Shown here: in pieces, positions 48,056 through 58,106 of the stretch
Position numbering within the stretch: position 1 is the stretch's first letter
How the letters are laid out: each line of letters starts with the position of its first letter
NCBI GenBank assembly: GCA_944390575.1
Contig: CALXQJ010000003.1
Location: forward strand, 1 to 64,000
Direction of reading: 5' to 3'
DNA from: an uncultured Spirochaetota bacterium
GTDB lineage: Bacteria > Spirochaetota > Brachyspiria > Brachyspirales > Brachyspiraceae
DNA length: 64,000 bases
Notes under the pieces: generated by a model
Databases searched by the model: none
Seen by the model: only the letters and a program-made list of their open reading frames with translations
Told to the model about the DNA's origin: nothing
Position numbers and translations under genes: made by a program

Positions 48056-50630
48056 TTAATAATAAACCCCATTATAAGCATCTATATATATTTGTTTCAT
48101 ATCTTTCATTAGAGGATAAGCAGGATTAGCACCTGTACACTGATCATCAAATGCCAAATCTACTATTTCATCGACCTTAGACATAAACTCTTTTTCAGGT
48201 ATACCATATTCTCTAATAGACATAGGTATATCAAGTTCTTTTTTAAGTTTATTTATAGCATCTATTAATAGTTTTAACTTTTCATCTTCATCTTTACCAC
48301 CAAGATGTAGCATATCTGCAATTTCAGCATATCTTCTTTTAGCATCTGGATATGGATATTGAGAGAAAGAAGGAAGTTTATGAGGTACATCTAAAGCATT
48401 ATACTTAATAACCTGACAAATAAGCATAGCATTAGCAAATCCGTGAGGAACATGGAAAGCTGCACCAAGTTTATGAGCAAGAGAGTGACAAATACCAAGG
48501 AATCCTGAAGCAAAAGCCATACCAGCAATAGAAGCAGCATAGTGCATTTTTTCACGAGCTATTGGATTATTAGCACCTTCTTTATAAGAAGCAGGTAAAT
48601 AATTAAATACTAAATCTATAGCCTCTTTAGAATTACATTTAGTAAACTCAGTAGCAACAATAGAAACATAAGATTCAAGAGCATGAGTTAATGAATCTAT
48701 ACCAGAGCATACCCATTACTAAATTAGCATCTAATATAGCCATAGAAGGAGTGAGTGCATAATCTGCTAATGGATATTTAATATCAGTTTCATCATCAGT
48801 AATTACAGCAAAAGGAGTAACCTCAGAACCCGTACCTGAAGTAGTAGGAATAGCAACAAAATCAGCCTTAATACCTAAAGCAGGACTCTCACAAATACGT
48901 TTTCTAATATCCATAAATCTCATAGCAATATCTTCAAACTTAGTATCTGGATGTTCATAAAGCATCCATACTACTTTAGCAGCATCAATAGGTGAACCAC
49001 CACCAAGTGCTATTATCAAATCTGGTTTTAATGTTTCTGCTATTTTTAAGGCCTGTCTTACTGTACTTAATGTTGGGTCTGGTTTTACTTCTGAGAAAAT
49101 AGAATATCTAATACCTATTTCATCTAAAACGTTTGTAACACTTTTAGTCATACCACTTTCAAAAAGATAAGCATCTGTTACAATTAAAGCTGTTTTCTTA
49201 ATACCAGCATAATCTTTTAAAGCAAGATCTATACAACCTCTTTTTAAATAAATTTTAGGTGGAACTCTGTACCAAAGCATATTCTCTCTCCTTGCAGCTA
49301 CAGATTTAATATTAAGTAAATGTTTAATACCTACATTCTCACTAGTAGAATTATGTCCCCAAGAACCACAACCTAATGTCAAAGATGGCTCTAATCTAAA
49401 GTTAAAAATATCTCCTATAGCTCCGTGAGATGATGGAGTGTTTATTAGAATTCTACCTGTAGGCATCTTTTCATAAAATTTCTTAATTTTCTCTTCACTA
49501 ATATCTTCGTTAATATATAAACAAGAAGTATGACCAACACCAGCAAATTGAAGCATATCATAAGCCTTCTGAACTCCCTCTTCATAATTATCAACACAAT
49601 ATAAACCAAGAACAGGAGATAACTTCTCATAAGAGAAAGGCTCATTAACACCAATATCAGATGCCTCACCTATTAATATTTTAGTATCTTCAGGAACTTT
49701 AATACCAACCCAAGTAGCTATTTCATAAGCACTATGTCCTACTATTTGAGCATTTAATTTACCATCTTGAATAACAAAACTTCCAACTTTTTTCTTCTCA
49801 TCAGAATTAAGTATATAACAACCTCTAAAAGCAAACTCTTTTTTAATCTCTTCATAAATACTTTTTACAACTATAACACTCTGCTCAGAAGCACAAATCA
49901 TACCATTATCAAAAGTCTTAGACAAAATTATCTGACTAACAGTCATTCTAACATCAGCAGTATCATCAACAACAACAGGAGTATTACCAGCTCCAACACC
50001 AAGTGCCGGCTTACCAGAAGAATATGCCTCCTTAACCATACCAGGACCACCAGTAGCAAGTATTAATTTAGTATCAGGATGCTTCATTAAAGCTGCAGAT
50101 AATTCTACAGTAGGTTCTTCTATACAAGCAATAAGTCCATCAGGTGCTCCATGTGCTACCGCTACATCATTAATAATCTTACAAACCTCATAAGTACATT
50201 TTTTAGCTGCAGGGTGTGGAGATACTACTATTGCATTTCTTGTCTTTAATGTTATTAAAGCCTTAAATGCTGCTGTAGAAGTAGGATTAGTAGTTGGTAT
50301 TACTCCTGCTATAACTCCTACAGGTTCTGCAACTCTTTTAATACCTTGTGCCTTATCTTCACTAATAACACCACAAGTCTTCTCATTCTTAAACTTATTA
50401 TAGATATACTCTGAAGCAAAATGATTCTTAATTATCTTATCTTCAACTATACCTCTACCAGTCTACTCAATCGCCATCTTAGCAAGAGGAATTCTTCTCT
50501 GATTAATAGTAATAGCACATGCTTTAAATATTTCATCTACTTTTTCTTGTGAGAATGTAGAATATTCTTTTTGAGCTTTTTGTGCTTTTGATATTAGTTT
50601 ATCAAGTACAGAATTTGCATCTTTATTCAT
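48056..50630 (-). pseudogene. adhE: Bifunctional aldehyde/alcohol dehydrogenase AdhE, broken by two lesions
   Basis: AdhE reduces acetyl-CoA via acetaldehyde to ethanol. Reading from the ATG at 50630 (AAAGGAGG upstream), the aldehyde dehydrogenase half keeps KNHFASEYIYN, VISPTTNPT-like PTTNPTSTAAF and CASEQSVIVV (catalytic Cys). The iron-dependent alcohol dehydrogenase half keeps ALGGGSPIDAAK, GSGTGSEVTPF and HSLAHKLGAAFHVPHG. Two faults break it: TAG at 50463-50465 where a Glu codon is expected (MAIE*TGRG), and an apparent deletion at about 48707 that removes the PKSLTAY region and shifts frame. The present 2575 bases plus 20 equal exactly 865 codons, a normal AdhE length. Internal ATGs at 50087 and 48547 open fragments only. 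Confidence 0.9.
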
Positions 50631-50854
50631 TTGATACCTCCTTTCAACTAATATATATTGTATATATTAGTATCAATAAATTCAAGTTTTTATAAAAATA
50701 AATTCTATAAAAATACAATAAAATATAAAAATAAATCTTTAATCAAGATAAAAATAACATATATATTAAATTAATCTATTATATAATAATAGTTGATAAT
50801 ATATTCACATTCATATATAATAAAATCTATTATTTTTTGGAGTATACAATAAAG

Positions 50855-51925
50855 ATGTCTATAATAGATAAATTATCAGCTGTAGAAAATACTTATAATG
50901 ATATAGTACAAAAATTAAATGATGCAAATATAAAAGATAATAGAGTCATTCAAGATTTAATGAAAAAAAAGTCTGAAATAGAAGATGTTGTATTTGAGTA
51001 TCAAAAATTAAAAGAAGTATTAAAACAGATAGATGATAATAAAGAGCTTATTGATGGAGATGATAAAGACTTAAAAGAGATGGCTTTATCAGAGATGGAC
51101 TCTTTAGAAGAACAAAAAGAAAAAATTATAAATGACTTAAGACTTTTACTTCTACCTAAAGATAAAAATGATGGAAAAAATATTATAGTAGAAATTAGAG
51201 TTGGTACTGGTGGTGATGAATCTGCATTATTTGTTGGTGATTTATTTAGAATGTATACAAGGTTTATAGAAAGAAGTAATTTAAAAATGGAAATTATAGA
51301 TATAAGCCCTACTGAACTTGGTGGATATAAAGAAGTGATATTTTCTGTATCTGGAAAAGATGCTTATAGAACTCTTAAGTTTGAGAGTGGTACACATAGG
51401 GTGCAGAGAATACCTGCTACAGAATCTGGTGGACGTATACATACTTCTGCTTCTACTGTTGCTGTTATGCCTGAAGCTGAAGAAAGTGATGTTATTATAA
51501 AAGAAGAAGATATTAGAGTAGATATTTTCCGTTCTAGTGGTCCTGGTGGGCAATCTGTAAATACTACTGATAGTGCTGTTAGAATTACTCATTTACCTAC
51601 TGGAATTGTAGTTCAGTGTCAGGATGAAAAAAGTCAGCATAAAAATAAGGCAAAAGCTCTAAAAGTATTAAGAAGTAGAATATATGAAAAAGAAGAAGCT
51701 GAAAGAAAGGCTAAAGAAGCAAAAGAGAGAAGAGAGCAAATAGGTTCGGGTGATAGAAGTGAAAGAATCAGAACTTATAATTTCCCACAAAATAGAGTGA
51801 CCGATCATAGAGTTAATATAACTCTTCATAAGTTAGATAGATTTATGGATGGAGATATTACTGAAATTACAGATGCTTTATTTAGACAAGAACAGGAAGA
51901 ATTATTAGCTTCTTATTCTGATTAA
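50855..51925 (+). CDS. prfA: Peptide chain release factor 1
   Basis: Recognises UAA and UAG and triggers peptide release. The product (356 aa from the ATG at 50855, [16 protein letters not shown]) has the family length. [19 protein letters not shown] holds the GGQ catalytic motif, and [19 protein letters not shown] precedes it. GGAG is 12 bases before the ATG; an upstream in-frame TTG would abut it. The first gene of a short plus-strand group followed 22 bases later by the spiro-SPASM gene. Confidence 0.96.
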   Translation: MSIIDKLSAVENTYNDIVQKLNDANIKDNRVIQDLMKKKSEIEDVVFEYQKLKEVLKQIDDNKELIDGDDKDLKEMALSEMDSLEEQKEKIINDLRLLLLPKDKNDGKNIIVEIRVGTGGDESALFVGDLFRMYTRFIERSNLKMEIIDISPTELGGYKEVIFSVSGKDAYRTLKFESGTHRVQRIPATESGGRIHTSASTVAVMPEAEESDVIIKEEDIRVDIFRSSGPGGQSVNTTDSAVRITHLPTGIVVQCQDEKSQHKNKAKALKVLRSRIYEKEEAERKAKEAKERREQIGSGDRSERIRTYNFPQNRVTDHRVNITLHKLDRFMDGDITEITDALFRQEQEELLASYSD

Positions 51926-51947
51926 TATTATAGGGTGTGTATATTTT

Positions 51948-53399
51948 ATGAGTTTTTTAATATTGATTGATAACACTTTTAATAATAAATTTAATGCTAA
52001 GTTTAGAGATATTTTTATAAATAAAATAAACTTGCTAAAAGAAAAATTAAATTGTGATATAAAAAGTATAGATCATAATGATGATATTAAAGACTTATCT
52101 ATAGAACAATATTTAAATAATATATATATAGCTACTGAAAATTATGAGAATATTATTTATGTACCTTCTACTATGATTATGATTAATGTTGAAGATACTA
52201 TAAAATTATCTATACAGCATAGAGATAATATATCATACTTTAGCTATGGTGAAAATTATCCTAATGGTATGATACCTTTTATTATTAGAAGGGATGCTTT
52301 TGAAAAATTATTTAATATTATAAAAAATAAAAATATAGAAACAATAGATGAAGATACTATAAAAAATATAGTATTTATAGATCCTAACTTCTTTGAAATA
52401 GAAATTATAATATCTAAATATGATTTGCGTTATTATAGATTGAATTTTTTTGCAAATAGCAAGAGAAATAATATTTTAATAAAAAACTTTATTGAATATG
52501 ATAATTATGACAATATAGCAAAGCAAATAAAAGAAAATCCAAAGTTAAGAAGAACTATTCCATCATACATAGAATTAGATATTACAAATAGACAAAATGT
52601 TATAAATAAATCTTTAAGTTTTATTTTAGAAGAAGAAAATACTAAAAAAGAGAAATATATAAATTTGCAAGACTTTAAAGAAATATATAATAAAATAATA
52701 CACTTCTCTGAAGACTTTCATATAAGTATAGGTGCACATTATGAGCCTTTATTAAATGATGATATTTTTGATATATTAAGTTTTGCTACAGAAAATAGTA
52801 ATGTAAAAGTATATTTAGAGACTAATGCTTTACTACTATCAGAAGACAAAGTAAAAAAACTACTATCTATACAAGATAAAAGAAATAACCTATATACTAT
52901 AATACATATAGATGCTGTAGATGAAAATATATTTAAAAGTATATATAAAGATAATGAGAACCTTAAAACTATATTATCTAATATAGACTATTATCTTATA
53001 AGAGAGCCTAAAAATACATATATTCAAATTACAAAACAAACTGATAATTTTGAGCATTTAAAAGATTTCTATAAATACTTTGAAAAATATCAAAATATAA
53101 ATATTATAATGCAAAAATACTATACATATAGAAATATAGTAGAAAATAAGAAGATTGGTGATATGACTCCATTAATTAATGTAGGGTGTTGGCATTTATC
53201 TAGAGATTTATTTATTGATTCTTATGGGGATGTTTATATTTGTAGATTTGATATAAAAAAAGAAAAAAAGATAGGCTCTATTTATAATGAAAATATAGAA
53301 AGTATTTGGGATAACTTAGAGAAATATTATATACAAAATGTTTCTAAAGAAATAGAGTTTTGTAATAATTGTGATGAGTGGTATTTATACAACTTTTAA
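51948..53399 (+). CDS. Spiro-SPASM protein (radical SAM-like, cluster cysteines lost)
   Basis: A 483-residue protein of the spirochaete-restricted spiro-SPASM type. Residues 1-200 look like a GT-A nucleotidyltransferase-like domain (IYVPSTMIMINVED). The centre aligns with radical SAM enzymes, but the cluster site reads ITNRQNVINKSLSF (212-225), with Gln, Asn and Leu where CxxxCxxC should be. The C-terminal SPASM domain is kept: GCWHLSRDLFIDSYGDVYIC, then FCNNCDEW, giving the auxiliary-cluster cysteines. It therefore probably cannot make the 5'-deoxyadenosyl radical by the usual mechanism. Function unknown. Confidence 0.75.
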   Translation: MSFLILIDNTFNNKFNAKFRDIFINKINLLKEKLNCDIKSIDHNDDIKDLSIEQYLNNIYIATENYENIIYVPSTMIMINVEDTIKLSIQHRDNISYFSYGENYPNGMIPFIIRRDAFEKLFNIIKNKNIETIDEDTIKNIVFIDPNFFEIEIIISKYDLRYYRLNFFANSKRNNILIKNFIEYDNYDNIAKQIKENPKLRRTIPSYIELDITNRQNVINKSLSFILEEENTKKEKYINLQDFKEIYNKIIHFSEDFHISIGAHYEPLLNDDIFDILSFATENSNVKVYLETNALLLSEDKVKKLLSIQDKRNNLYTIIHIDAVDENIFKSIYKDNENLKTILSNIDYYLIREPKNTYIQITKQTDNFEHLKDFYKYFEKYQNINIIMQKYYTYRNIVENKKIGDMTPLINVGCWHLSRDLFIDSYGDVYICRFDIKKEKKIGSIYNENIESIWDNLEKYYIQNVSKEIEFCNNCDEWYLYNF

Positions 53400-53402
53400 T
53401 TT

Positions 53403-53816
53403 ATGATATTTAAATATATTGAGTTTGTAATATTAGTTTATATTATTCGATTCTTAACTGTTAGAATTATTAATGAGTTTACATTTGTAAAAAACTTCTA
53501 CAATAGAAGAAAGATTCTACCTGGGGTGAGAAACTGGAATAATAGAATAGAAATGATTTTTAGATTAGAATTATTTGCCCTATTAGAGAGTATATTCATA
53601 GTGGTATATTTTCTGATATTTACAAGATATATTCCTTTTAATGAATATATATCATTTTTTATATACTCAACATTAGTAATAATAGAAAAAGTAAGATACT
53701 CTACAATGCTTACAAACTACCCTATATCATTATTATTAATGGATATACTAATATTTATATTAATATCATTCCTACAATTTTCAACTTGTATACTATTTCA
53801 AGATTTTACTCTATAG
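53403..53816 (+). CDS. Small integral membrane protein
   Basis: No family recognised. The 137-residue protein has about three hydrophobic helices (about 5-20, 58-80, 85-100 and a C-terminal 108-132 stretch) separated by short basic loops such as YNRRKILPGVRNW. It starts 3 bases after the spiro-SPASM stop and so is likely cotranscribed with it. Its last 11 bases overlap the convergent nucleotidyltransferase gene. Confidence 0.6.
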   Translation: MIFKYIEFVILVYIIRFLTVRIINEFTFVKNFYNRRKILPGVRNWNNRIEMIFRLELFALLESIFIVVYFLIFTRYIPFNEYISFFIYSTLVIIEKVRYSTMLTNYPISLLLMDILIFILISFLQFSTCILFQDFTL

Positions 53817-54786
53817 TAATATTAGCTCCAATATCCATAGAAGTAGTTTTGCATTTATAAGTAGCATTCTCAGAAAGAATACAATCTTCAAGAATAACAT
53901 TCTCTACTCTTGCTTCTTCAAATAATATACAATTCTTTAAAATAGAACTTTCAATAATAGAATCTCTACCAATATGAACATAAGGACCTATAACCGACCC
54001 TTCTATTTTGACATTTTCATCTATAAATACAGGAGGTATAATAGCAGTATCTTTAATCCCCTTACTTAGTATATTATGTTTTATAATATCTCTATTAGTT
54101 TCAAGCATAGTATTTTTTAATCCACAATCATACCAAGCATCTAGGTTAAATGTTTTAAAAATACTTCCATTTTTTATCATATACTCTAAAGCATCTGTAA
54201 GCTGATACTCATTTTTTGTTTTTATATTATTAGATATAATATAGTCTATAGCATTAAACAGTTCTTTAGAACTTACAATATTATATATTCCAGTTAAAGC
54301 TAAATTACTAATAGGCTCCTGAGGTTTTTCTACAAGTTTTGTGATAACTCCATTACTATCAAGTAAAGCAACTCCAAATCTTGAAGGATCTTCTACCTCA
54401 CATACACCTAAAGCATTTTCTTTTTTACTTACAACATCATCTAAATTAACTTTAAAAATGGTATCTCCAAGAATAATAAGTATATTCTCATCTTCATTAA
54501 TAAAATCTCTCGCGAGTAAAACCGCATCAGCAAGCCCTCTAAACTTTTTTTGCTCTACAAATGTTAACTTAATATTCGTATATTTATTTAAAAGATGCTC
54601 TATAATCTTTTCTTTTAAATATCCAACTATAAAAATAACTTCATTAACACCATTAATTGTAAGAACTTCCTCCATTATAGAGTCAATAATAGTAGAACCT
54701 GCAACTGGCAATATTGGTTTTGGTTTAGTAAGAGTATGAGGTTTTAATCGAGTTCCCTCTCCTGCAGCGGGTATTATAACTTTCAC
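53806..54786 (-). CDS. Sugar-1-phosphate nucleotidyltransferase
   Basis: Activates a sugar phosphate with dTTP, UTP or CTP. The 326-residue protein begins with the signature IPAAGEGTRLKPHTLTKPKP (4-23), followed by FIVGYLKEKI, ILGDTIFKVN and VEKPQEP motifs of the RfbA/GlmU/GCD1 family. The C-terminal 70 residues are a left-handed beta-helix with hexapeptide-type repeats (VIGPYVHIGRDSIIESSILK). Which nucleotide and sugar are used is not visible. It could supply the glycosyltransferase operon elsewhere in the window. Confidence 0.88.
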   Translation of the reverse strand: MKVIIPAAGEGTRLKPHTLTKPKPILPVAGSTIIDSIMEEVLTINGVNEVIFIVGYLKEKIIEHLLNKYTNIKLTFVEQKKFRGLADAVLLARDFINEDENILIILGDTIFKVNLDDVVSKKENALGVCEVEDPSRFGVALLDSNGVITKLVEKPQEPISNLALTGIYNIVSSKELFNAIDYIISNNIKTKNEYQLTDALEYMIKNGSIFKTFNLDAWYDCGLKNTMLETNRDIIKHNILSKGIKDTAIIPPVFIDENVKIEGSVIGPYVHIGRDSIIESSILKNCILFEEARVENVILEDCILSENATYKCKTTSMDIGANITIE

Positions 54787-54850
54787 TAGACAAATCCTTT
54801 TTTATTTTTTATATCATATTAATATATAAAAAAAATTAATAAAATCAAGA

Positions 54851-55414
54851 CTACTTAGAAATTAAAGGCATTAACAAAGCATTTTTAAGATCTTGATTAT
54901 CAGAATTAGTTAAATAATCAACTATAGCCAAAGCAAATAATATAGAAGTAGCTGGGCCTTTAGATGTTATAACATTATTATCTATACAAACTAAATCTTT
55001 TTCTTGATAAGCACCATTACCCTTAACAGATCTCTCTAAAGAAGGATAACAAGTAAATTTTCCATTAATAACACCAGCCTCTCCAAGAACAATAGGTGAA
55101 GCACACATTGCTGATACTAACTTTTTATTATCATAAAGTTTTTTTATCAAATTAAGTATTCTATTATCACTTTTTAAATTATTCATTCCACCCATTCCAC
55201 CTGCCAATGATATACCATCAAAATCTTCTTCAAGCACATTAGATAAAGTATTATCTGCTTTTATAATAACATTTCTAGCACTTGATACTTCAAGATTATC
55301 AGTTAAAGAAGCAGTAACAACTTCAATATTAGCTCTTCTTAAAATATCTATAATAGAAATAGCTTCTAACTCTTCAAAACCCTCAGCAAGAGGAACTAAA
55401 ACTCTCTTTGACAT
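54851..55414 (-). CDS. DJ-1/PfpI family protein
   Basis: A class I glutamine-amidotransferase-like fold (187 residues from the ATG at 55414). Members act as glyoxalase/deglycase, chaperone or peptidase. MSKRVLVPLAEGFEELEA contains the conserved glutamate, and VSAMCASPIVLGEAG has the nucleophile cysteine in the elbow. AGGA 8 bases upstream sets this start rather than an upstream ATG lying 21 codons earlier in the divergent region. It is alone and divergent from the histidine phosphatase. Confidence 0.85.
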   Translation of the reverse strand: MSKRVLVPLAEGFEELEAISIIDILRRANIEVVTASLTDNLEVSSARNVIIKADNTLSNVLEEDFDGISLAGGMGGMNNLKSDNRILNLIKKLYDNKKLVSAMCASPIVLGEAGVINGKFTCYPSLERSVKGNGAYQEKDLVCIDNNVITSKGPATSILFALAIVDYLTNSDNQDLKNALLMPLISK

Positions 55415-55547
55415 AATAAAAATCCTAATTTTAATATAATATACAATTTTATACGATTTGAATATATATATCAACAAAAATATTATATATAAAATAAGTA
55501 ATTACTCGATAATAAAACATAAAACTTTAATATTTAATGGAATAAAT

Positions 55548-56135
55548 ATGAAAATACTATTTATAAGACATGGACAAACTGAGTATAACCTTAAACGAAG
55601 ATGGTCTGGAAGTACAGATATAGATGTTTGTGAAAATGGAATTAATCTATTAAAACAAAGAATAAATCTATTTGATAAATACAGAGATAATATTCAAAAA
55701 CTATATTCAAGTCCAATGAAAAGGTGTATACAAACATCAAATATATATTTTCCTGAAAAAAGTATAATAAAGATAGAAGAACTTAGAGAAAGAGATTTTG
55801 GAGATTGGGAAGGAAAAAGCTATGAGGAAGTTCATAGCACTAAAGAATTTGAAATATTTGCTAAAAGCGAGTGGCATAGTAATACACCTAATGGAGAGGA
55901 TTATAATTATTTCTTTGATAGAATAAAAACTGGATATAAAAAGATAGTTGATGATATGATAGAAAATAAATTAGAATGTGTAGCTTTAGTTTCACATGGT
56001 GGTGTCACTATGGGTATATTGAGTTTATTTGAAAAACAAAAACTTAAGATGTATGACTATGCTATATCTAATGGAGAATGTTTTCTTACAAATATAGATA
56101 AAGATTATAGTATAAGTATCATAGAAAAATTCTAA
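55548..56135 (+). CDS. Histidine phosphatase (CobC-like)
   Basis: Phosphoglycerate-mutase-fold phosphatase of 195 residues. The start MKILFIRHGQTEYN holds the phosphorylated histidine (RHG, residues 7-9), KRRWSGSTDIDVCENG is typical of the alpha-ribazole phosphatase/PGM group, RERDFGDWEGKSYEEV has the acid, and VSHGGVTMG the second histidine. The ATG at 55548 starts the family homology; longer starts overlap the divergent gene. The CbiB-like gene follows closely (20 bases), suggesting a cobalamin-related pair, but assignment as CobC is an inference. Confidence 0.82.
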   Translation: MKILFIRHGQTEYNLKRRWSGSTDIDVCENGINLLKQRINLFDKYRDNIQKLYSSPMKRCIQTSNIYFPEKSIIKIEELRERDFGDWEGKSYEEVHSTKEFEIFAKSEWHSNTPNGEDYNYFFDRIKTGYKKIVDDMIENKLECVALVSHGGVTMGILSLFEKQKLKMYDYAISNGECFLTNIDKDYSISIIEKF

Positions 56136-56154
56136 TATATTGGACTTAAATATT

Positions 56155-57123
56155 ATGACAACTCTATTAATACTACCCATCTCATTTATATTAAGTATAT
56201 TTATACCAAAAACTAAATTTAATATATTTCTTTTTATAAAAGAATTAGTAGAAGAAATAGAAGATATATTAAAAGAAAAAGTATATAAAGAAAATAAAAA
56301 ATTAGAGATACTATTATCTATCTTCTCATATATAATAATATTATCTATAGCATTCTTTATACCACTTATTATAATAATGCTACTTTATAAACTAAATATG
56401 GTATTAGGTTTTATAATAGAGTTAGTTTTATTTACTCTAATCTTAAACATAAGAAGAACTTTAGAAGAAAGTTCAGAAATAGCAAATCTATTAGAAAGTA
56501 ATGATAATGCAAACGAAATAAAAGAAATATTAGAAAAAAATGTTAATATAGACACACAAGATATAGAAAAAAATAATATCATAAAAAGAACAATAGAATA
56601 CTCTACTATTAGTATATCTGAAAATTATATTTACCTACTATTATTATTTTTTATCGGAGGTATACCTTTATGTTTTGTATATAAAATAATAAATACAATT
56701 TCATATTATGCTTCTAAAGAAAATACTATAATATCAGATTATAATTCAGATAATTACTTCAATTTAATAATAGTAAAAACTAATAATATAATTAGTATAC
56801 TACTTTCATTATTTGCTGTACTATCAATATCACTTTCTCTTATTATTAATAAGTATAAGGTAAAAGAGATATTTAAACATATTTTAGAAAATATAAAATC
56901 AAGTAAAGATATAATAAAAACTTCTATTAGCTATAGTTTTAATATTATGCTAGGTGGTGAGTATGAAAAAGATGGAGAGTTTCACTACTTAAAAGAAATA
57001 GGAAATGAAAATAGTATAGAATACCCAAATATAAAAACTGTAAATAGAATAATGCTTATAAGCTCTATTATATCAATATGTATATTAGTGCTTGCATCTT
57101 TTTTTAGCTTACTATTTAAGTGA
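56155..57123 (+). CDS. CbiB/CobD-like membrane protein, degenerate
   Basis: A membrane protein of about 322 residues with four to five helices that I align with adenosylcobinamide-phosphate synthase (CbiB). Matching stretches are NIRRTLEESSEIANLLE, VNIDTQDIEKNNIIKRTIEY, the FIGGIPLCFVYKIINTI segment (family GGxPxxxxYKxxNTLDSM) and MLGGEYEKDGE near the end. Several family invariants are missing: RDT is IDT and DSM is ISY. It follows the CobC-like phosphatase. It may be a repurposed or dying B12 enzyme. The TTG at 56140 is an alternative start. Confidence 0.5.
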   Translation: MTTLLILPISFILSIFIPKTKFNIFLFIKELVEEIEDILKEKVYKENKKLEILLSIFSYIIILSIAFFIPLIIIMLLYKLNMVLGFIIELVLFTLILNIRRTLEESSEIANLLESNDNANEIKEILEKNVNIDTQDIEKNNIIKRTIEYSTISISENYIYLLLLFFIGGIPLCFVYKIINTISYYASKENTIISDYNSDNYFNLIIVKTNNIISILLSLFAVLSISLSLIINKYKVKEIFKHILENIKSSKDIIKTSISYSFNIMLGGEYEKDGEFHYLKEIGNENSIEYPNIKTVNRIMLISSIISICILVLASFFSLLFK

Positions 57124-57657
57124 GTATAAAAAACTATATATATCCTCATAGCCTTCAAACTCAGCTAAATCAATAGCCTTTAAATTATAATTATCTTTTA
57201 AGTTATTATCAGCTCCAAGCTCTATAAGAGTTTTTACAGCATTTATATTATTATAATAAACAGCAATATGTAAAGCACTTCTACCATCATCATCAACACT
57301 ATTAATACAATCCTTACAGTTTTTAGCTATTTCTCTAATAATATCAGAATCTCCATAAAATGTGGCATACATCAATAATGTTTTTTTATTATTATCTACA
57401 ATACTATAATCAATATTCCTTCTATTTTCAAAAATAAATTTCCTAATATCTTTAGAATCTATACTGTTTTTTGTATCTTTATTATTAATTAATAGTTTCA
57501 TTATAGGAGTAAGACCATCTTTATCTTTTTCATTTATATATTGTATTTTGTTTTTATTATATAAGTAAAAGAATATAAAAATAGATAATAGTAAAATTGA
57601 AATTATGATAATAAAGGTATTATTTCTCTTTTTATAGTTTGTATATATTTTTTTCAT
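57112..57657 (-). CDS. Membrane-anchored ankyrin-repeat protein
   Basis: A 181-residue protein with a basic N-terminus, a helix (about 14-32) and about three ankyrin repeats on the outer side of the membrane. DKDGLTPIMKLLINN, NKKTLLMYATFYGDSDIIRE and GRSALHIAVYYNNINAVKTL keep the ankyrin TPLHxAA/LL pattern. Such proteins bind partner proteins; none is apparent. It is convergent with, and overlaps by 12 bases, the CbiB-like gene. Confidence 0.85.
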   Translation of the reverse strand: MKKIYTNYKKRNNTFIIIISILLLSIFIFFYLYNKNKIQYINEKDKDGLTPIMKLLINNKDTKNSIDSKDIRKFIFENRRNIDYSIVDNNKKTLLMYATFYGDSDIIREIAKNCKDCINSVDDDGRSALHIAVYYNNINAVKTLIELGADNNLKDNYNLKAIDLAEFEGYEDIYSFLYSLK

Positions 57658-57719
57658 ATAAATTATAACTTTAATTAGTATTTATTATCGTAATTTAGAA
57701 TTTTTAATATCAAATTTAC

Positions 57720-57748
57720 TTGAAAATAAACTATTTTTTTTCTATAAT
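57720..57748 (+). promoter_or_regulatory. Sigma-70 promoter of the trpR-like gene
   Basis: TTGAAA (57720-57725) and a perfect TATAAT (57743-57748) are separated by 17 bases; the start site is expected near 57755-57757. Confidence 0.82.
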
Positions 57749-57756
57749 CTATAAAA

Positions 57757-57776
57757 TATACATTTTAATATGTATA
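57757..57776. promoter_or_regulatory. Candidate operator (7-6-7 dyad) of the trpR-like gene
   Basis: TATACAT (57757-57763) and ATGTATA (57770-57776) are a perfect inverted repeat with a TTTAAT spacer, lying on the predicted start site and ending 15 bases before the ATG. Such a position suits autorepression. Confidence 0.55.
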
Positions 57777-57791
57777 AGACACGGAGGAAAG

Positions 57792-58106
57792 ATGCAGTTA
57801 TTAGCTCGTATTTTAGCAAAAGAAACAGATGAAAAGTTTATAAATAAACTATTAGTAGAGTTATTTACAAAAGATGAACAAGAAATGATAAATCAAAGAT
57901 TAAAAATAATAACTTTATTAAGAAAAAAAATGCCTCAATATGAAATAGCAAAAAATTTAAATGCAAGCTTATGTTCAATTACAAGAGGTGCTAAAGAATT
58001 AAAAAAAGCAGATAGTGCATTAGCCGTAATAGTAGATAAATATATTAAGTATGATGAAAATTTTCAAAATAACTTGCCACAATCAGATAAAAAGAGAGAT
58101 GATTAA
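57792..58106 (+). CDS. TrpR/YerC-type repressor
   Basis: A 104-residue DNA-binding protein of the Trp repressor superfamily. LVELFTKDEQEMINQRLKII and MPQYEIAKNLNASLCSITRG (the helix-turn-helix, ending in the conserved ITRG) match E. coli TrpR. It starts at MQLLARILAKE after a strong GGAGG. Whether tryptophan is its co-repressor cannot be told: the YerC group is less well defined. It has its own promoter with an inverted repeat, and converges on hemW. Confidence 0.82.
   Translation: MQLLARILAKETDEKFINKLLVELFTKDEQEMINQRLKIITLLRKKMPQYEIAKNLNASLCSITRGAKELKKADSALAVIVDKYIKYDENFQNNLPQSDKKRDD

Noticed and set aside
48056-48547. A separate small alcohol-dehydrogenase gene beginning at 48547
   Set aside because: Its sequence continues directly upstream in the AdhE reading order, and the restored total length fits one gene; it is a fragment of the pseudogene.
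49445-50066. Open frames on both strands inside adhE (49445-49669 and 49767-50066)
   Set aside because: They are shadow frames of the dehydrogenase coding sequence with no homology or ribosome site.
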